Position numbers and translations under genes: made by a program
From: JBOGOC01 sp050747525
Lineage (GTDB): Bacteria > Acidobacteriota > Polarisedimenticolia > JACPZX01 > DASXTC01
Direction: 5' to 3'
DNA: 64,000 nt
Assembly (NCBI GenBank): GCA_050747525.1
Contig: JBOGOC010000043.1
Span: 1 to 64,000 of the forward strand
Notes under the pieces: model-generated
What the model saw: only the letters and a program-made list of their open reading frames with translations
Databases searched by the model: none
What the model was told of the DNA's origin: nothing
Part shown: piece by piece, positions 9,048 through 16,300 of the stretch
Layout of the letters: each line of letters begins with the position of its first letter
Numbering within the stretch: position 1 is the stretch's first letter

Positions 9048-9452
9048 TCACTTCGAAGGCTTCGACTTGTCAGCACTGTTGAGGGCGACCGCCTGGCGGA
9101 CGAGCGCCTTGAAGGCGGACGCGTCAACCTCTTCTCCTTCGTGAATGTCGATCGCGCGGCGTACGTTCCCCTCGAGACTCGAGTTGAAGAGACGGGCCGG
9201 GTCCTTCAGGAACGCGCCCTTGGCGAAGGTGAGCTTCACGACCTTCTTGTAGGATTCGCCCGTGCAGATGATGCCGTCGTGCGACCAGACCGGATTCATC
9301 CACTTCCACTCCTCGGCGACGTCCGGGTCTGCTTCCTTGATGAGCGTTCGCATTCTGCTGAGGGTTTCCCCACGCCAATCCCCGAGGTCGACGATTCTCT
9401 GCGAGATGAGCTCCGATGCCGACTGGTCCTGCCCCGCGCCCGACTTTTTCAT
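9048..9452 (-). CDS. DUF1801 domain-containing protein
   Basis: This is a 134-residue soluble protein. Its motifs EEWKWMNPVWSHDGIICTGESYKKVVKLTF and the basic run KKVVKLTFAKGAFL are characteristic of the DUF1801/YdhG-like family, whose fold resembles a small iron-chaperone-like domain (frataxin-like) and whose reaction is not known. The ATG at 9452 overlaps the stop of the DoxX gene as ATGA (9449-9452), which indicates translational coupling and fixes the start. DUF1801 proteins are often encoded beside SRPBCC and ArsR genes, as here. Confidence in the family is high; the function is unknown. Confidence 0.85.
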   Translation of the reverse strand: MKKSGAGQDQSASELISQRIVDLGDWRGETLSRMRTLIKEADPDVAEEWKWMNPVWSHDGIICTGESYKKVVKLTFAKGAFLKDPARLFNSSLEGNVRRAIDIHEGEEVDASAFKALVRQAVALNSADKSKPSK

Positions 9453-9874
9453 GAGGCGCTCGTCGGCGTGGCCTGCAGGCGGCGCCAGAAGAAGTACGAG
9501 AGCCCCCAGAGCACGCCGGTGGCCGCCGCCCAGCCCCACGCCTCCGGGCCATCGCCCACCGAGAAGTGGGCGATGAGTGCCGAGGCGAGAGTGATGGCGA
9601 AACCCGCGTAGGCCCACTCCTTGAGCCGCGCTGGCACCGGCGCAAGCAGCAGTACCACGCCGAGGAGCTTGGCCCACGAGAGCTCCACCCGGAAGTAGTC
9701 GGGGAAGCCGAGGTGGGTGAACATCTCCGCCACCTGCGGCAGGCTCAGCTGCGCGTAGGCGGTGAAGCTCATCTGGAGGCAGAAGAGCGCGGTGACGATC
9801 CAATAGACCATGGTCCAGGACTTGGGCGTGGCCCTGACGGCGACGGGGGCCGGCTTCTGCAGGGTCGACTCCAC
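9449..9874 (-). CDS. DoxX-like membrane protein
   Basis: This is a 141-residue protein with four predicted membrane helices (WTMVYWIVTALFCLQM, AKLLGVVLLLAPVP, WAYAGFAITLASALIAHF, GVLWGLSYFFW). The pattern of helix 2, with a conserved ELSWAKLLGVVLLLAP motif, and the following Lys-Glu-Trp-Ala-Tyr-Ala-Gly are typical of the DoxX-like family of small quinone-linked or redox-related membrane proteins. I chose GTG at 9874 because AGGAGGAG lies 9 bases upstream and no ATG serves. The gene begins 20 bases after the SRPBCC gene and its stop overlaps the next start. Its role within the ArsR-SRPBCC-DUF1801 operon is unknown. Confidence 0.8.
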   Translation of the reverse strand: MESTLQKPAPVAVRATPKSWTMVYWIVTALFCLQMSFTAYAQLSLPQVAEMFTHLGFPDYFRVELSWAKLLGVVLLLAPVPARLKEWAYAGFAITLASALIAHFSVGDGPEAWGWAAATGVLWGLSYFFWRRLQATPTSAS

Positions 9875-9894
9875 GGGATTCCTCCTCCTATGCT

Positions 9895-10461
9895 TCAACG
9901 CTTCGGGGCGTTGGGCGGCCAATCGGGGGCCTCGACGCTGAACTGCTTTGCGTACTCGACGTTCAATCGCTGCCACCCGCCGAACTTCACGGCCTCGGTG
10001 CCGACGATGCGTCCAATCGGCTCACCCGCGAGGAGCCGCTCGAGGACGTCGAAGCAGATGTGCCAGCCCGCGGCGCCCCACGAGATGAAGCGGCGATCGA
10101 TGTTGTGCCAGAGCGCCAGGCGCGTGCCGCTGCCGAGCGGTTCTAGCTCCCACCGGAGGTCGTTGCCACCCCAGCTGTACTCGAGAAGCCTCGGCGCCTC
10201 GGCCCGCTTCACGGTGCTCTCGGAGATCTGCGGCGTCGGCATCCCGACCGTCGAGAGCTTCACAGGCCCCACGGCGGCCAGGCTCCGATCGGAGTCGAAC
10301 GGCGCCCATTCGGACAGCTGCGCAGGATCGGTCAGCGCCTCCCACACCATCGCCGGCGGATGACGGAGCTCCCGGACGAGAATGAGCGTCCACGTCTCGC
10401 CGTCGTTCCGGACCTCGGCTCCGGCCGCGGGGCCGGGCACATACGTCTCGCGGTTGCTCAT
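9895..10461 (-). CDS. SRPBCC / AHSA1-type ligand-binding domain protein
   Basis: The 188-residue product belongs to the SRPBCC superfamily, in the group named for the C-terminal domain of activator of Hsp90 ATPase. The N-terminal strand and helix pattern LILVRELRHPPAMVWEALTD followed by LSEWAPFDSD is diagnostic. The fold is a helix-grip with a hydrophobic pocket, and the natural ligand is unknown. In bacteria such genes usually follow an ArsR-type repressor. Here the ATG at 10461 overlaps the repressor's stop as ATGA (10458-10461), so the two are translationally coupled. Confidence 0.88.
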   Translation of the reverse strand: MSNRETYVPGPAAGAEVRNDGETWTLILVRELRHPPAMVWEALTDPAQLSEWAPFDSDRSLAAVGPVKLSTVGMPTPQISESTVKRAEAPRLLEYSWGGNDLRWELEPLGSGTRLALWHNIDRRFISWGAAGWHICFDVLERLLAGEPIGRIVGTEAVKFGGWQRLNVEYAKQFSVEAPDWPPNAPKR

Positions 10462-10790
10462 CGGTTCTTTCCTTTCCTGGGTGCCTGCCCCATCCGATCG
10501 AGATGGCGTTCGAGCGCATCCACGTGGGCCGTCCAGAAGCGCCGGAAAGGAGCGAGCCAGTCATCGACCTCCATGAGCGGCTGGGGCCGGATCCGATAGA
10601 CGCGCCGCTGGGCTTCGACGCGCGACTCCACGAAGCCGGCCTCGCGCAGCACGCGGAGGTGCTTGGACACCGAGGTCTGGGGCATCTGCAGCCGGCGCTC
10701 GATCTCGCCGACGGATCGCTCCGACGACGCCAGCAGGCTGAGGATAGCCCGGCGGTTCGGCTCTGCGATGATCGCGAACGATGACTCCAT
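10458..10790 (-). CDS. ArsR/SmtB-family transcriptional regulator
   Basis: This 110-residue protein is a single winged-helix domain. Its N-terminus (FAIIAEPNRRAILSLL) and recognition helix (MPQTSVSKHLRVLREAGFV) are typical of ArsR. It lacks the metal-binding ELCVCDL-type Cys motif in helix 3, which reads SERSVGEIERRL, so it probably does not respond to arsenic or zinc and belongs to the metal-independent group that is paired with AHSA1-type SRPBCC genes. It is first in a five-gene minus-strand operon. A sigma70-like promoter lies directly in front of its ATG (see 10798-10827), so autoregulation at that site is likely but unproven. Confidence 0.92.
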   Translation of the reverse strand: MESSFAIIAEPNRRAILSLLASSERSVGEIERRLQMPQTSVSKHLRVLREAGFVESRVEAQRRVYRIRPQPLMEVDDWLAPFRRFWTAHVDALERHLDRMGQAPRKGKNR

Positions 10791-10797
10791 GTCCGCG

Positions 10798-10827
10798 AAT
10801 ATACGCGCGTGGTCATATGCCTGTCAA
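10798..10827 (-). promoter_or_regulatory. Sigma70-like promoter of the ArsR operon, possibly leaderless
   Basis: Read on the minus strand, a perfect TTGACA (10822-10827) is followed after 18 bases by TATATT (10798-10803). The end of this -10 box is only 7 bases from the ATG at 10790, so transcription should begin at or next to the start codon. There is no Shine-Dalgarno sequence between. This supports a leaderless mRNA. Confidence 0.7.
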
Positions 10828-10955
10828 GCCATATTTATGGATTCAGCGCCGCCCGTGCGGCGGCTCGAGAGGGAAGCAACCTCGGGGCAGTGACGCTCGG
10901 ACGCGAGAGGGGATGGCCTGCCGCCCATCGCTGCGCGGCAGGCTCGCGGGGGAAG

Positions 10956-12206
10956 CTACTGTTGGACCGCTGTCGCCTGGGCGCCGCGCAGCGACTTGAA
11001 ACCGGTGCGGACTTCTGCGGCGAACAGCTCCGGCTGCTCCCACGCGGCGAAGTGGCCGCCTTTGTCCAGCTTGTTGTAGTGAATGAGCTTGGGATACGCC
11101 CGCTCCGTCCAGCTCCTCGGGGCTGGATAGAGTTCGTCAGGGAAGACGCTCACGGCAACCGGGATGGAGACGCCTTTGGCATTGAAGTACCCGAGTTTGC
11201 CAAAAGTCTCCCAATAGAGGCGGGCGCCAGAGAGCGCCGTGTTCGTCAACCAGGTGATCGTGATGTTATCGAGGATGTCGTCGCGCGTGAGGCCTTCGGT
11301 CTTTCCGTCGAAGACGCGTGCGATCAACTCGTAGCTGCGCGCGTCGTGATCAAGGAAATAAGCCGCCAGGCCGACGGGAGAGTCCGCGATTCCGTATAAC
11401 GTTTGCGGTCGCAGACCCATCTGGAATCCGTAGGCGATTCCCTTTTGATAAACGAACTGCAGACGGTCGTAAGCGAGTTTCTCGTCGGCTGAGAGACCCG
11501 ATGGCGCCGGTGCGCCGGAAAAGGCGGCCCCATCAATGTCGGCTGGAAAGATGCCGGGCATGTTGGTGTGAATGGCCAGCAACCCTTTCGGCGCCTGCAC
11601 TCCCATCAGGTCGACGATGACAGCACCCCAGTCGCCGCCCTGCGCCACATAACTCGTGTAGCCGAGACGCTTCATCAGCAGGTCCCAGGCACGCGCGATG
11701 TGGGGAACATCCCACCCGGTGGTGGTCGGTCTGCCTGAGTATCCGTAGCCCGGCATTGACGGAATCACCAGGTGGAACGCATCGGATGCTTTTCCGCCGT
11801 GTGTGGTGGGATTGGTCAGCGGATCGATGATCTTCATCTGTTCCACGATCGAGCCGGGCCACCCGTGCGTCACGATGAGCGGCAACGCATTCTCATGTTT
11901 CGAGCGCACGTGAATGAAATGAATGTCGAGGCCATCGATCTCGGTCATGAACTGCGGCAGGGCGTTCAGCTTCGCTTCGCACTTGCGCCAATCGTAGTCC
12001 GTGGCCCAGTAGCGCGCGAGGTTCTGGGCCGTCGCGAGCTGCACACCTTGCGATGCATCGGTGACCGTTTCCCGCTCAGGCCACCGTGTCTCGTTGATGC
12101 GCCTGCGCAACTCGGTAAGCTCCGTGTCTGGAACGTTCACTCGAAATGGACGAATCGGGTTCTTGTCGGCTGCCTGCTTGCCGCCCTGTCGTGGAGTACT
12201 GGTCAT
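10956..12206 (-). CDS. Epoxide hydrolase (alpha/beta hydrolase fold)
   Basis: The product has 416 residues, as expected for the microsomal-type epoxide hydrolase family (EHN domain plus alpha/beta hydrolase). The N-terminal EHN domain is seen in IRPFRVNVPDTELTELRRRI. The oxyanion motif HGWPGS and the nucleophile elbow GGDWG (Asp nucleophile) follow. The catalytic His lies in GGHFAAWEQPE near the C-terminus. All parts of the catalytic triad therefore look present, and the enzyme should open epoxides to diols. The ATG at 12206 has GGGAGGACA upstream. The frame extends a further 92 codons, but without family similarity or a better start. A short twin-Arg or signal sequence is absent, so it is likely cytoplasmic. 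It is a single-gene unit. Confidence 0.93.
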   Translation of the reverse strand: MTSTPRQGGKQAADKNPIRPFRVNVPDTELTELRRRINETRWPERETVTDASQGVQLATAQNLARYWATDYDWRKCEAKLNALPQFMTEIDGLDIHFIHVRSKHENALPLIVTHGWPGSIVEQMKIIDPLTNPTTHGGKASDAFHLVIPSMPGYGYSGRPTTTGWDVPHIARAWDLLMKRLGYTSYVAQGGDWGAVIVDLMGVQAPKGLLAIHTNMPGIFPADIDGAAFSGAPAPSGLSADEKLAYDRLQFVYQKGIAYGFQMGLRPQTLYGIADSPVGLAAYFLDHDARSYELIARVFDGKTEGLTRDDILDNITITWLTNTALSGARLYWETFGKLGYFNAKGVSIPVAVSVFPDELYPAPRSWTERAYPKLIHYNKLDKGGHFAAWEQPELFAAEVRTGFKSLRGAQATAVQQ

Positions 12207-12527
12207 TGGTTGTCCTCCCGATGAGTCGTTGTGGAGTCCACCGGATGTAAGGAAACAGGAGCCGAGGAACTGCGTCGGTGCGCGAGACAGCGCGGAGTCC
12301 CGTCCCTTCCCGGAGTGGTCCAGGCGCACGCAGGAGGGGCAGTGCGCCTCCCCCGGTGGCGGCTCACCCTGAGAACGAGTAGAAATGAGACGTGACAACC
12401 GCGACGGTACCTTCATCGTGTGCGCACGTCTATCAGGGAGAACTACTGAAAGTGGGTAGGAGCCAGCCTGAGCAGACCTCACGAACAGGAACAGGTGGTG
12501 TCGCGCACGGACGCACGGTCCTCTGCT
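12207..12527. other. Intergenic stretch without recognisable gene
   Basis: These 321 bases separate the epoxide hydrolase start from the stop of the Asp-box protein. I see no coding pattern, RNA gene or clear terminator. It must hold the promoter of the epoxide hydrolase, but I could not pick out convincing boxes. Confidence 0.5.
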
Positions 12528-13388
12528 TCAAACATTCACGTCCAAGGTGAGCTCGTGGCGACGGTTGAGGTCGACGGACCGCGGTCCTTCCCACGTGTTC
12601 ACCACCTTCCAGTGACGCCCGCCGTCCTGTGAGCGTGCCAGGCCGACCAATGGCGGCGGCACGTCCTCTCCGGGCCGCAGCGAATCGTCCCGGGGCCAGG
12701 ACACGACAAGGGCGAGACCCTCGGTCTCGGAAGTGAAGTGCATGAGGCGGACCGGGAGCGGCAATTGCCAGTAGCCAGGGGGCAGCTTCCAGTCGACGTG
12801 CAGGGTCTCCAATCGGAAAGATCCCGAGCCCGACCGCACCGCCATCCGCCCCGCGCCGGATATGCGCAGGGGGCCCGGCCCGCACACCAGCCAACTGCAG
12901 CCGTCGCGAAGCCGCACGTAGCGCCAGTGCGACCCCGCATCGGTCGAGAGGGCGGCGTGGCATTTCGGCCCATCGAACAACCAAGGATCCTCCCACGCGA
13001 ACGCGACCAGCCCGTCGGCCTGAACGATGACGGAGTCGACCCCTTCCGGCGGCCAGCTTGCTCCGGCCCGCAGGCGCCCCCAGAGCCCGATGTCCGGCTG
13101 AATCGGTTGCCACCTGGCGCCGCCGTCGCGCGTGCCCAGAAACCTGGCGCTCGAGCTCCGCCCACCGGGCCCGCGGGCCGGTTCGTGGCCTGCCGCCAGG
13201 CCGATCCCGTTGGCTCCGATGTGCACGTGGGTCAGGGTCCATCCGGTCGGTACGGGCAGGTTGGCGTTGCGCGTCCCCAAAAGCCTCGGCTCGGTCGGAG
13301 GGGGTACTACGCGGGCGCGCTCGGACCAGCTTCGCCCGTCATCGGCGCTTTCGAGGAGCCGGGCTCCAATCCCTACGACGATGTGCAT
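12528..13388 (-). CDS. Asp-box (BNR) repeat protein, sialidase-like propeller
   Basis: This is a 286-residue protein with four Asp-box motifs of the S/T-x-D-x-G-x-x-W type: ESADDGRSW, GTRDGGARW, LSTDAGSHW and RSQDGGRHW. Such boxes sit at the turns of beta-propeller blades in sialidases, photosystem assembly factor Ycf48 and related proteins. The catalytic Arg triad and Tyr of a true sialidase cannot be recognised. No signal peptide is visible. The ATG at 13388 has a weak AGGA upstream. The protein is shorter than a full six-bladed sialidase, so it may be a small propeller with a binding role. Confidence 0.65.
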   Translation of the reverse strand: MHIVVGIGARLLESADDGRSWSERARVVPPPTEPRLLGTRNANLPVPTGWTLTHVHIGANGIGLAAGHEPARGPGGRSSSARFLGTRDGGARWQPIQPDIGLWGRLRAGASWPPEGVDSVIVQADGLVAFAWEDPWLFDGPKCHAALSTDAGSHWRYVRLRDGCSWLVCGPGPLRISGAGRMAVRSGSGSFRLETLHVDWKLPPGYWQLPLPVRLMHFTSETEGLALVVSWPRDDSLRPGEDVPPPLVGLARSQDGGRHWKVVNTWEGPRSVDLNRRHELTLDVNV

Positions 13389-13506
13389 GTTTTCCTAATT
13401 TAGGTCAGATCCTGCCGTCGGCACGGTCGCTGGGCGCGCCGGAGGCGAGCACGTGGCATCGGCGGAACAAGATGCATCCTACGCCCGACGACGTAGGCGG
13501 AACAAC

Positions 13507-15390
13507 CTACTCGGGATCGGCCTGCTGGGGGGTCACCGTGGCGGTCGCGCTGTTGTTGGCGGTGTTCGGGTCGAACTGGTCGGAGTCCGTGATCGTCGCC
13601 GTGTTCGTCCGGGGGCTCAGGGAGACGACGATCGCGGTGATCGTCAGCGTCTGCGGGGTGTCCGTGCTCACCGTCCCGACCGTCCACTCGCCGGTTTCCG
13701 CGTCGTAGGTTCCCTGGCTCGGGGTCGCGGACACGAATGTGAGCCCGGCCGGGAGTTGGTCCGTCACCCGCACGCCGGTTGCGGTGGCCGGCCCGTTGTC
13801 GATCAGGGTGACCGTGAACGACACCGTGTCACCGACGTGAGGACGCGGATCGCTGACCGACTTTAGAAGGAACAGGTTGGCCTGCTGGGGGTCCGTCACG
13901 GTCGTGTCACTGTTGTTGGCCAGGTTCGGGTCGAACTGATCGGAGTCCGTGATCGTGGCGGTATTCCCGCCAGGACTCGCTGACACGACGATTGCCGTGA
14001 TCTCCAGCGTCTGCGGGGCGCCCGTGGTCACCGTCCCGACCGTCCACTCGCCGGTTACCGAGTCGTAGGTGCCCTGGCTCGGGATCGCCGAGACGAACGA
14101 AAAAGTATCCGGCAGCAGATCGGCAACGGCGACATTCGTCGCGTCGTCCGGCCCGTTGTCGAACAGCGTCACCGTGAAGGTCACCGTGTCGCCCACGTTC
14201 GGGGTCGGATCGCTCGTGCTCTTCGCGACCGCGAGATCGGCCTGCTGGGGTGTCACGGTGGCGGTCGCGCTGTTGTTGGCGGTGTCGGGGTCGAACTGGT
14301 CGGAGTTGGTGATCGTGGCCGTGTTCGTCCGCGGGTCCGGGGAGACCACGGTCGCCGTGATCTCCAGCGTCTGCGGGATGGCCGTGCTCACCGTTCCGAC
14401 CGTCCAGAGCCCGCTGGCCGACTCGTAGGAGCCCTGGCTCGGGTTCGCGGACACGAACGTGAGCCCGGCCGGGAGCTGGTCGGTGACCTGCACGCCCGTT
14501 GCGTCGCCCGGCCCGAAGTTGGCGAGAGTGATCGTGAACGTGATCTGGTCGCCCACGTTTGGCGTGGGGTCGCTCACGCTCTTCGCGACCGCGAGATCGG
14601 TCTGCTGACCCGGGGTCTCGGTGGCAGTCGCGCTGTTGTTGTCGGTGTCGGGGTCGAACTGGTCGGAGTCCGTGATCGTCGCCGTGTTCGTCCGCGCGTC
14701 CGGGGAGACCACGGTCGCCGTGATCGCGAGCGTCTGCGGGATGGCCGTGCTCACCGTCCCGACCGTCCAGAGCCCGCTGGCCGACTCGTAGAAGCCCTGG
14801 CTCGGATTCGCGGACACGAACGTGAGCCCGGCGGGGAGCTGGTCGGTGACCTGCACGCCGGTTGCAGTATCCGGCCCGGCGTTGGTGAGCGTGACCGTGA
14901 ACGTGATCTGGTCGCCCACGTTGGGCGAGGGGTCGCTCACGCTCTTCGCGACCGCGAGGTCAGAGCCCGCGGCGACAGGTGTGCCGCCGCCGTTCGCGAA
15001 GTCGACGCATGCCTGCTCGGACGCGAACTGCTGGCTCGATGTCGGACCGAGGGCCATCCAGCCGTTGTTGAGGCAGGCGAGCGCCGCCTGCACGATCAGC
15101 TGCTCGCCCTTCGCCGCATAGGAGGTACAGGCCTGTTCGCTCGAGAATGGGTCGCCCGAGCGCGTGTACAAGCCCGTCCAGCCGTTCTTCTGGCACGCCT
15201 TCGCGTTCAAGGAGTTTCCGGGCTTGGCGGCGAGCGCGGCCGTCGAAGCGAGAAGCAGGACAATCGCGAGCGCCCCGACGAGGGTATCTATCCGCCGTGT
15301 GAGCCCGCGTCTGAGACCCGGCCTGGAAGAGCCGTGTCCCGGCACGAGCGTGCCGCTGTAGCTGGCGTTTAGGCCGTACTTGAGCTGCAT
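13507..15390 (-). CDS. Secreted DUF11 repeat protein
   Basis: The product has about 627 residues from the ATG at 15390. An earlier in-frame ATG at 15438 also exists and neither has a ribosome site. After a long basic N-terminus comes a signal peptide (LVGALAIVLLLASTAALA). Two related Cys-containing units of about 36 residues follow, each with the pattern CxxNGW...FSSEQAC. Then come four DUF11 repeats of about 118 residues, each opening with LAVAKSVSDPxPNVGD or a variant and containing LPAGLTFVSANPSQG. DUF11 domains are Ig-like modules of surface proteins. The stop falls just as a fifth repeat seems to begin (QQAD then Pro-Glu-stop), and no C-terminal sorting or anchor domain is left. An extracellular structural or adhesive role is inferred. 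Confidence 0.85.
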   Translation of the reverse strand: MQLKYGLNASYSGTLVPGHGSSRPGLRRGLTRRIDTLVGALAIVLLLASTAALAAKPGNSLNAKACQKNGWTGLYTRSGDPFSSEQACTSYAAKGEQLIVQAALACLNNGWMALGPTSSQQFASEQACVDFANGGGTPVAAGSDLAVAKSVSDPSPNVGDQITFTVTLTNAGPDTATGVQVTDQLPAGLTFVSANPSQGFYESASGLWTVGTVSTAIPQTLAITATVVSPDARTNTATITDSDQFDPDTDNNSATATETPGQQTDLAVAKSVSDPTPNVGDQITFTITLANFGPGDATGVQVTDQLPAGLTFVSANPSQGSYESASGLWTVGTVSTAIPQTLEITATVVSPDPRTNTATITNSDQFDPDTANNSATATVTPQQADLAVAKSTSDPTPNVGDTVTFTVTLFDNGPDDATNVAVADLLPDTFSFVSAIPSQGTYDSVTGEWTVGTVTTGAPQTLEITAIVVSASPGGNTATITDSDQFDPNLANNSDTTVTDPQQANLFLLKSVSDPRPHVGDTVSFTVTLIDNGPATATGVRVTDQLPAGLTFVSATPSQGTYDAETGEWTVGTVSTDTPQTLTITAIVVSLSPRTNTATITDSDQFDPNTANNSATATVTPQQADPE

Positions 15391-15625
15391 GGTATGCGCG
15401 GATGCCCGATCGATGTGCCTCACAGAGGAACGCAACAATCACCCTGTGGACCCAATGTGAGGTGCCCCAAATATACCGTGATAAGAGTGGCCGTCACTGA
15501 AGATTTTCGTGACGATATGCTGGAAGGAGGGGGGACAGCGACCAGGGTAGGGGGGGCGCGCAGCCGGCGACCTGGAATGGGACGCTGTTCCGAGTCGAGG
15601 CGAGACTTCGGGCGACTCCCCGGAC

Positions 15626-16171
15626 TCAGCGCGGCGCTTCAGCCACACGTGCCGCAGGCCACGAGCCGTAGGCGAGGAGGCTCCCCTCGAATTCAATCTT
15701 CGCCTTGCTGATGTCGATCAGCGGCCCCAGCTCGTACACGTTCCTGTAGCCATAGCTGTACAGGGCGTTGAAGGTGTGGATGTTGAGCGATGCAGGGGAC
15801 ACCTTGCTGGCCATCGCCGTCGGCTCATTCAGAAAGTTGTTGTTGCAGTAAATGAGGACCCTGGTGTCTTTCGATGGGATGATCCTGGCAAGCTCCTCGG
15901 CGGTGAAGTCGGGCAAACTGAGGTGCGTGGCGCCCTTGACATGAAGGAGGTTGAATTTCTCCGTGCTGCGCGCATCGAGGATGACGGTGGAGCGCCTGGC
16001 CGCCATCCGGATGAATTCTTTCTCGGTGATCCGACGTTCCTTTCGGATCTTCCCAACCACGGCGACCTGATCTTCGAAGGCGTCGTAGTCGATCAGCCGG
16101 TTCGGAATATCCTCGACGTAAATCGATCCACTGCACAGGATCAGACCTGCAAGAACCACAACTCCTTTCAT
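15626..16171 (-). CDS. Secreted rhodanese-like domain protein
   Basis: The 181-residue product has an N-terminal signal sequence (GVVVLAGLILCSGS) that might be a poor lipobox, then a single rhodanese domain. Its typical parts are TVILDARSTEKFNLLHVKGA and the active-site loop IYCNNNF, with the catalytic Cys present. The domain would carry a persulfide or act as a sulfur/thiol binding module in the periplasm. After the loop the sequence stays rhodanese-like up to GYRNVYEL. The start at 16171 has AGGAGG 6 bases upstream. It stands alone between two large secreted-repeat genes. Confidence 0.85.
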   Translation of the reverse strand: MKGVVVLAGLILCSGSIYVEDIPNRLIDYDAFEDQVAVVGKIRKERRITEKEFIRMAARRSTVILDARSTEKFNLLHVKGATHLSLPDFTAEELARIIPSKDTRVLIYCNNNFLNEPTAMASKVSPASLNIHTFNALYSYGYRNVYELGPLIDISKAKIEFEGSLLAYGSWPAARVAEAPR

Positions 16172-16300
16172 CTCGTCCTCCTTCTGCGCCGGGTTCTCGC
16201 GTAATCCTAGAGTGGCTTTGCGGATCCTGCGAGGAACGGCCGGCGCAGACTGGAGGGCTCGCTCTGTAAGTCATTGAGAACGCTAAGACTAGCTTCCTTT

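Noticed and set aside
15492..15514. Inverted repeat CGTCAC-N11-GTGACG as a fourth copy of the bipartite motif
   Set aside because: It shares only the CGTCAC half, the second box is missing at the right spacing, and the arms are only six bases; it could be an unrelated operator.
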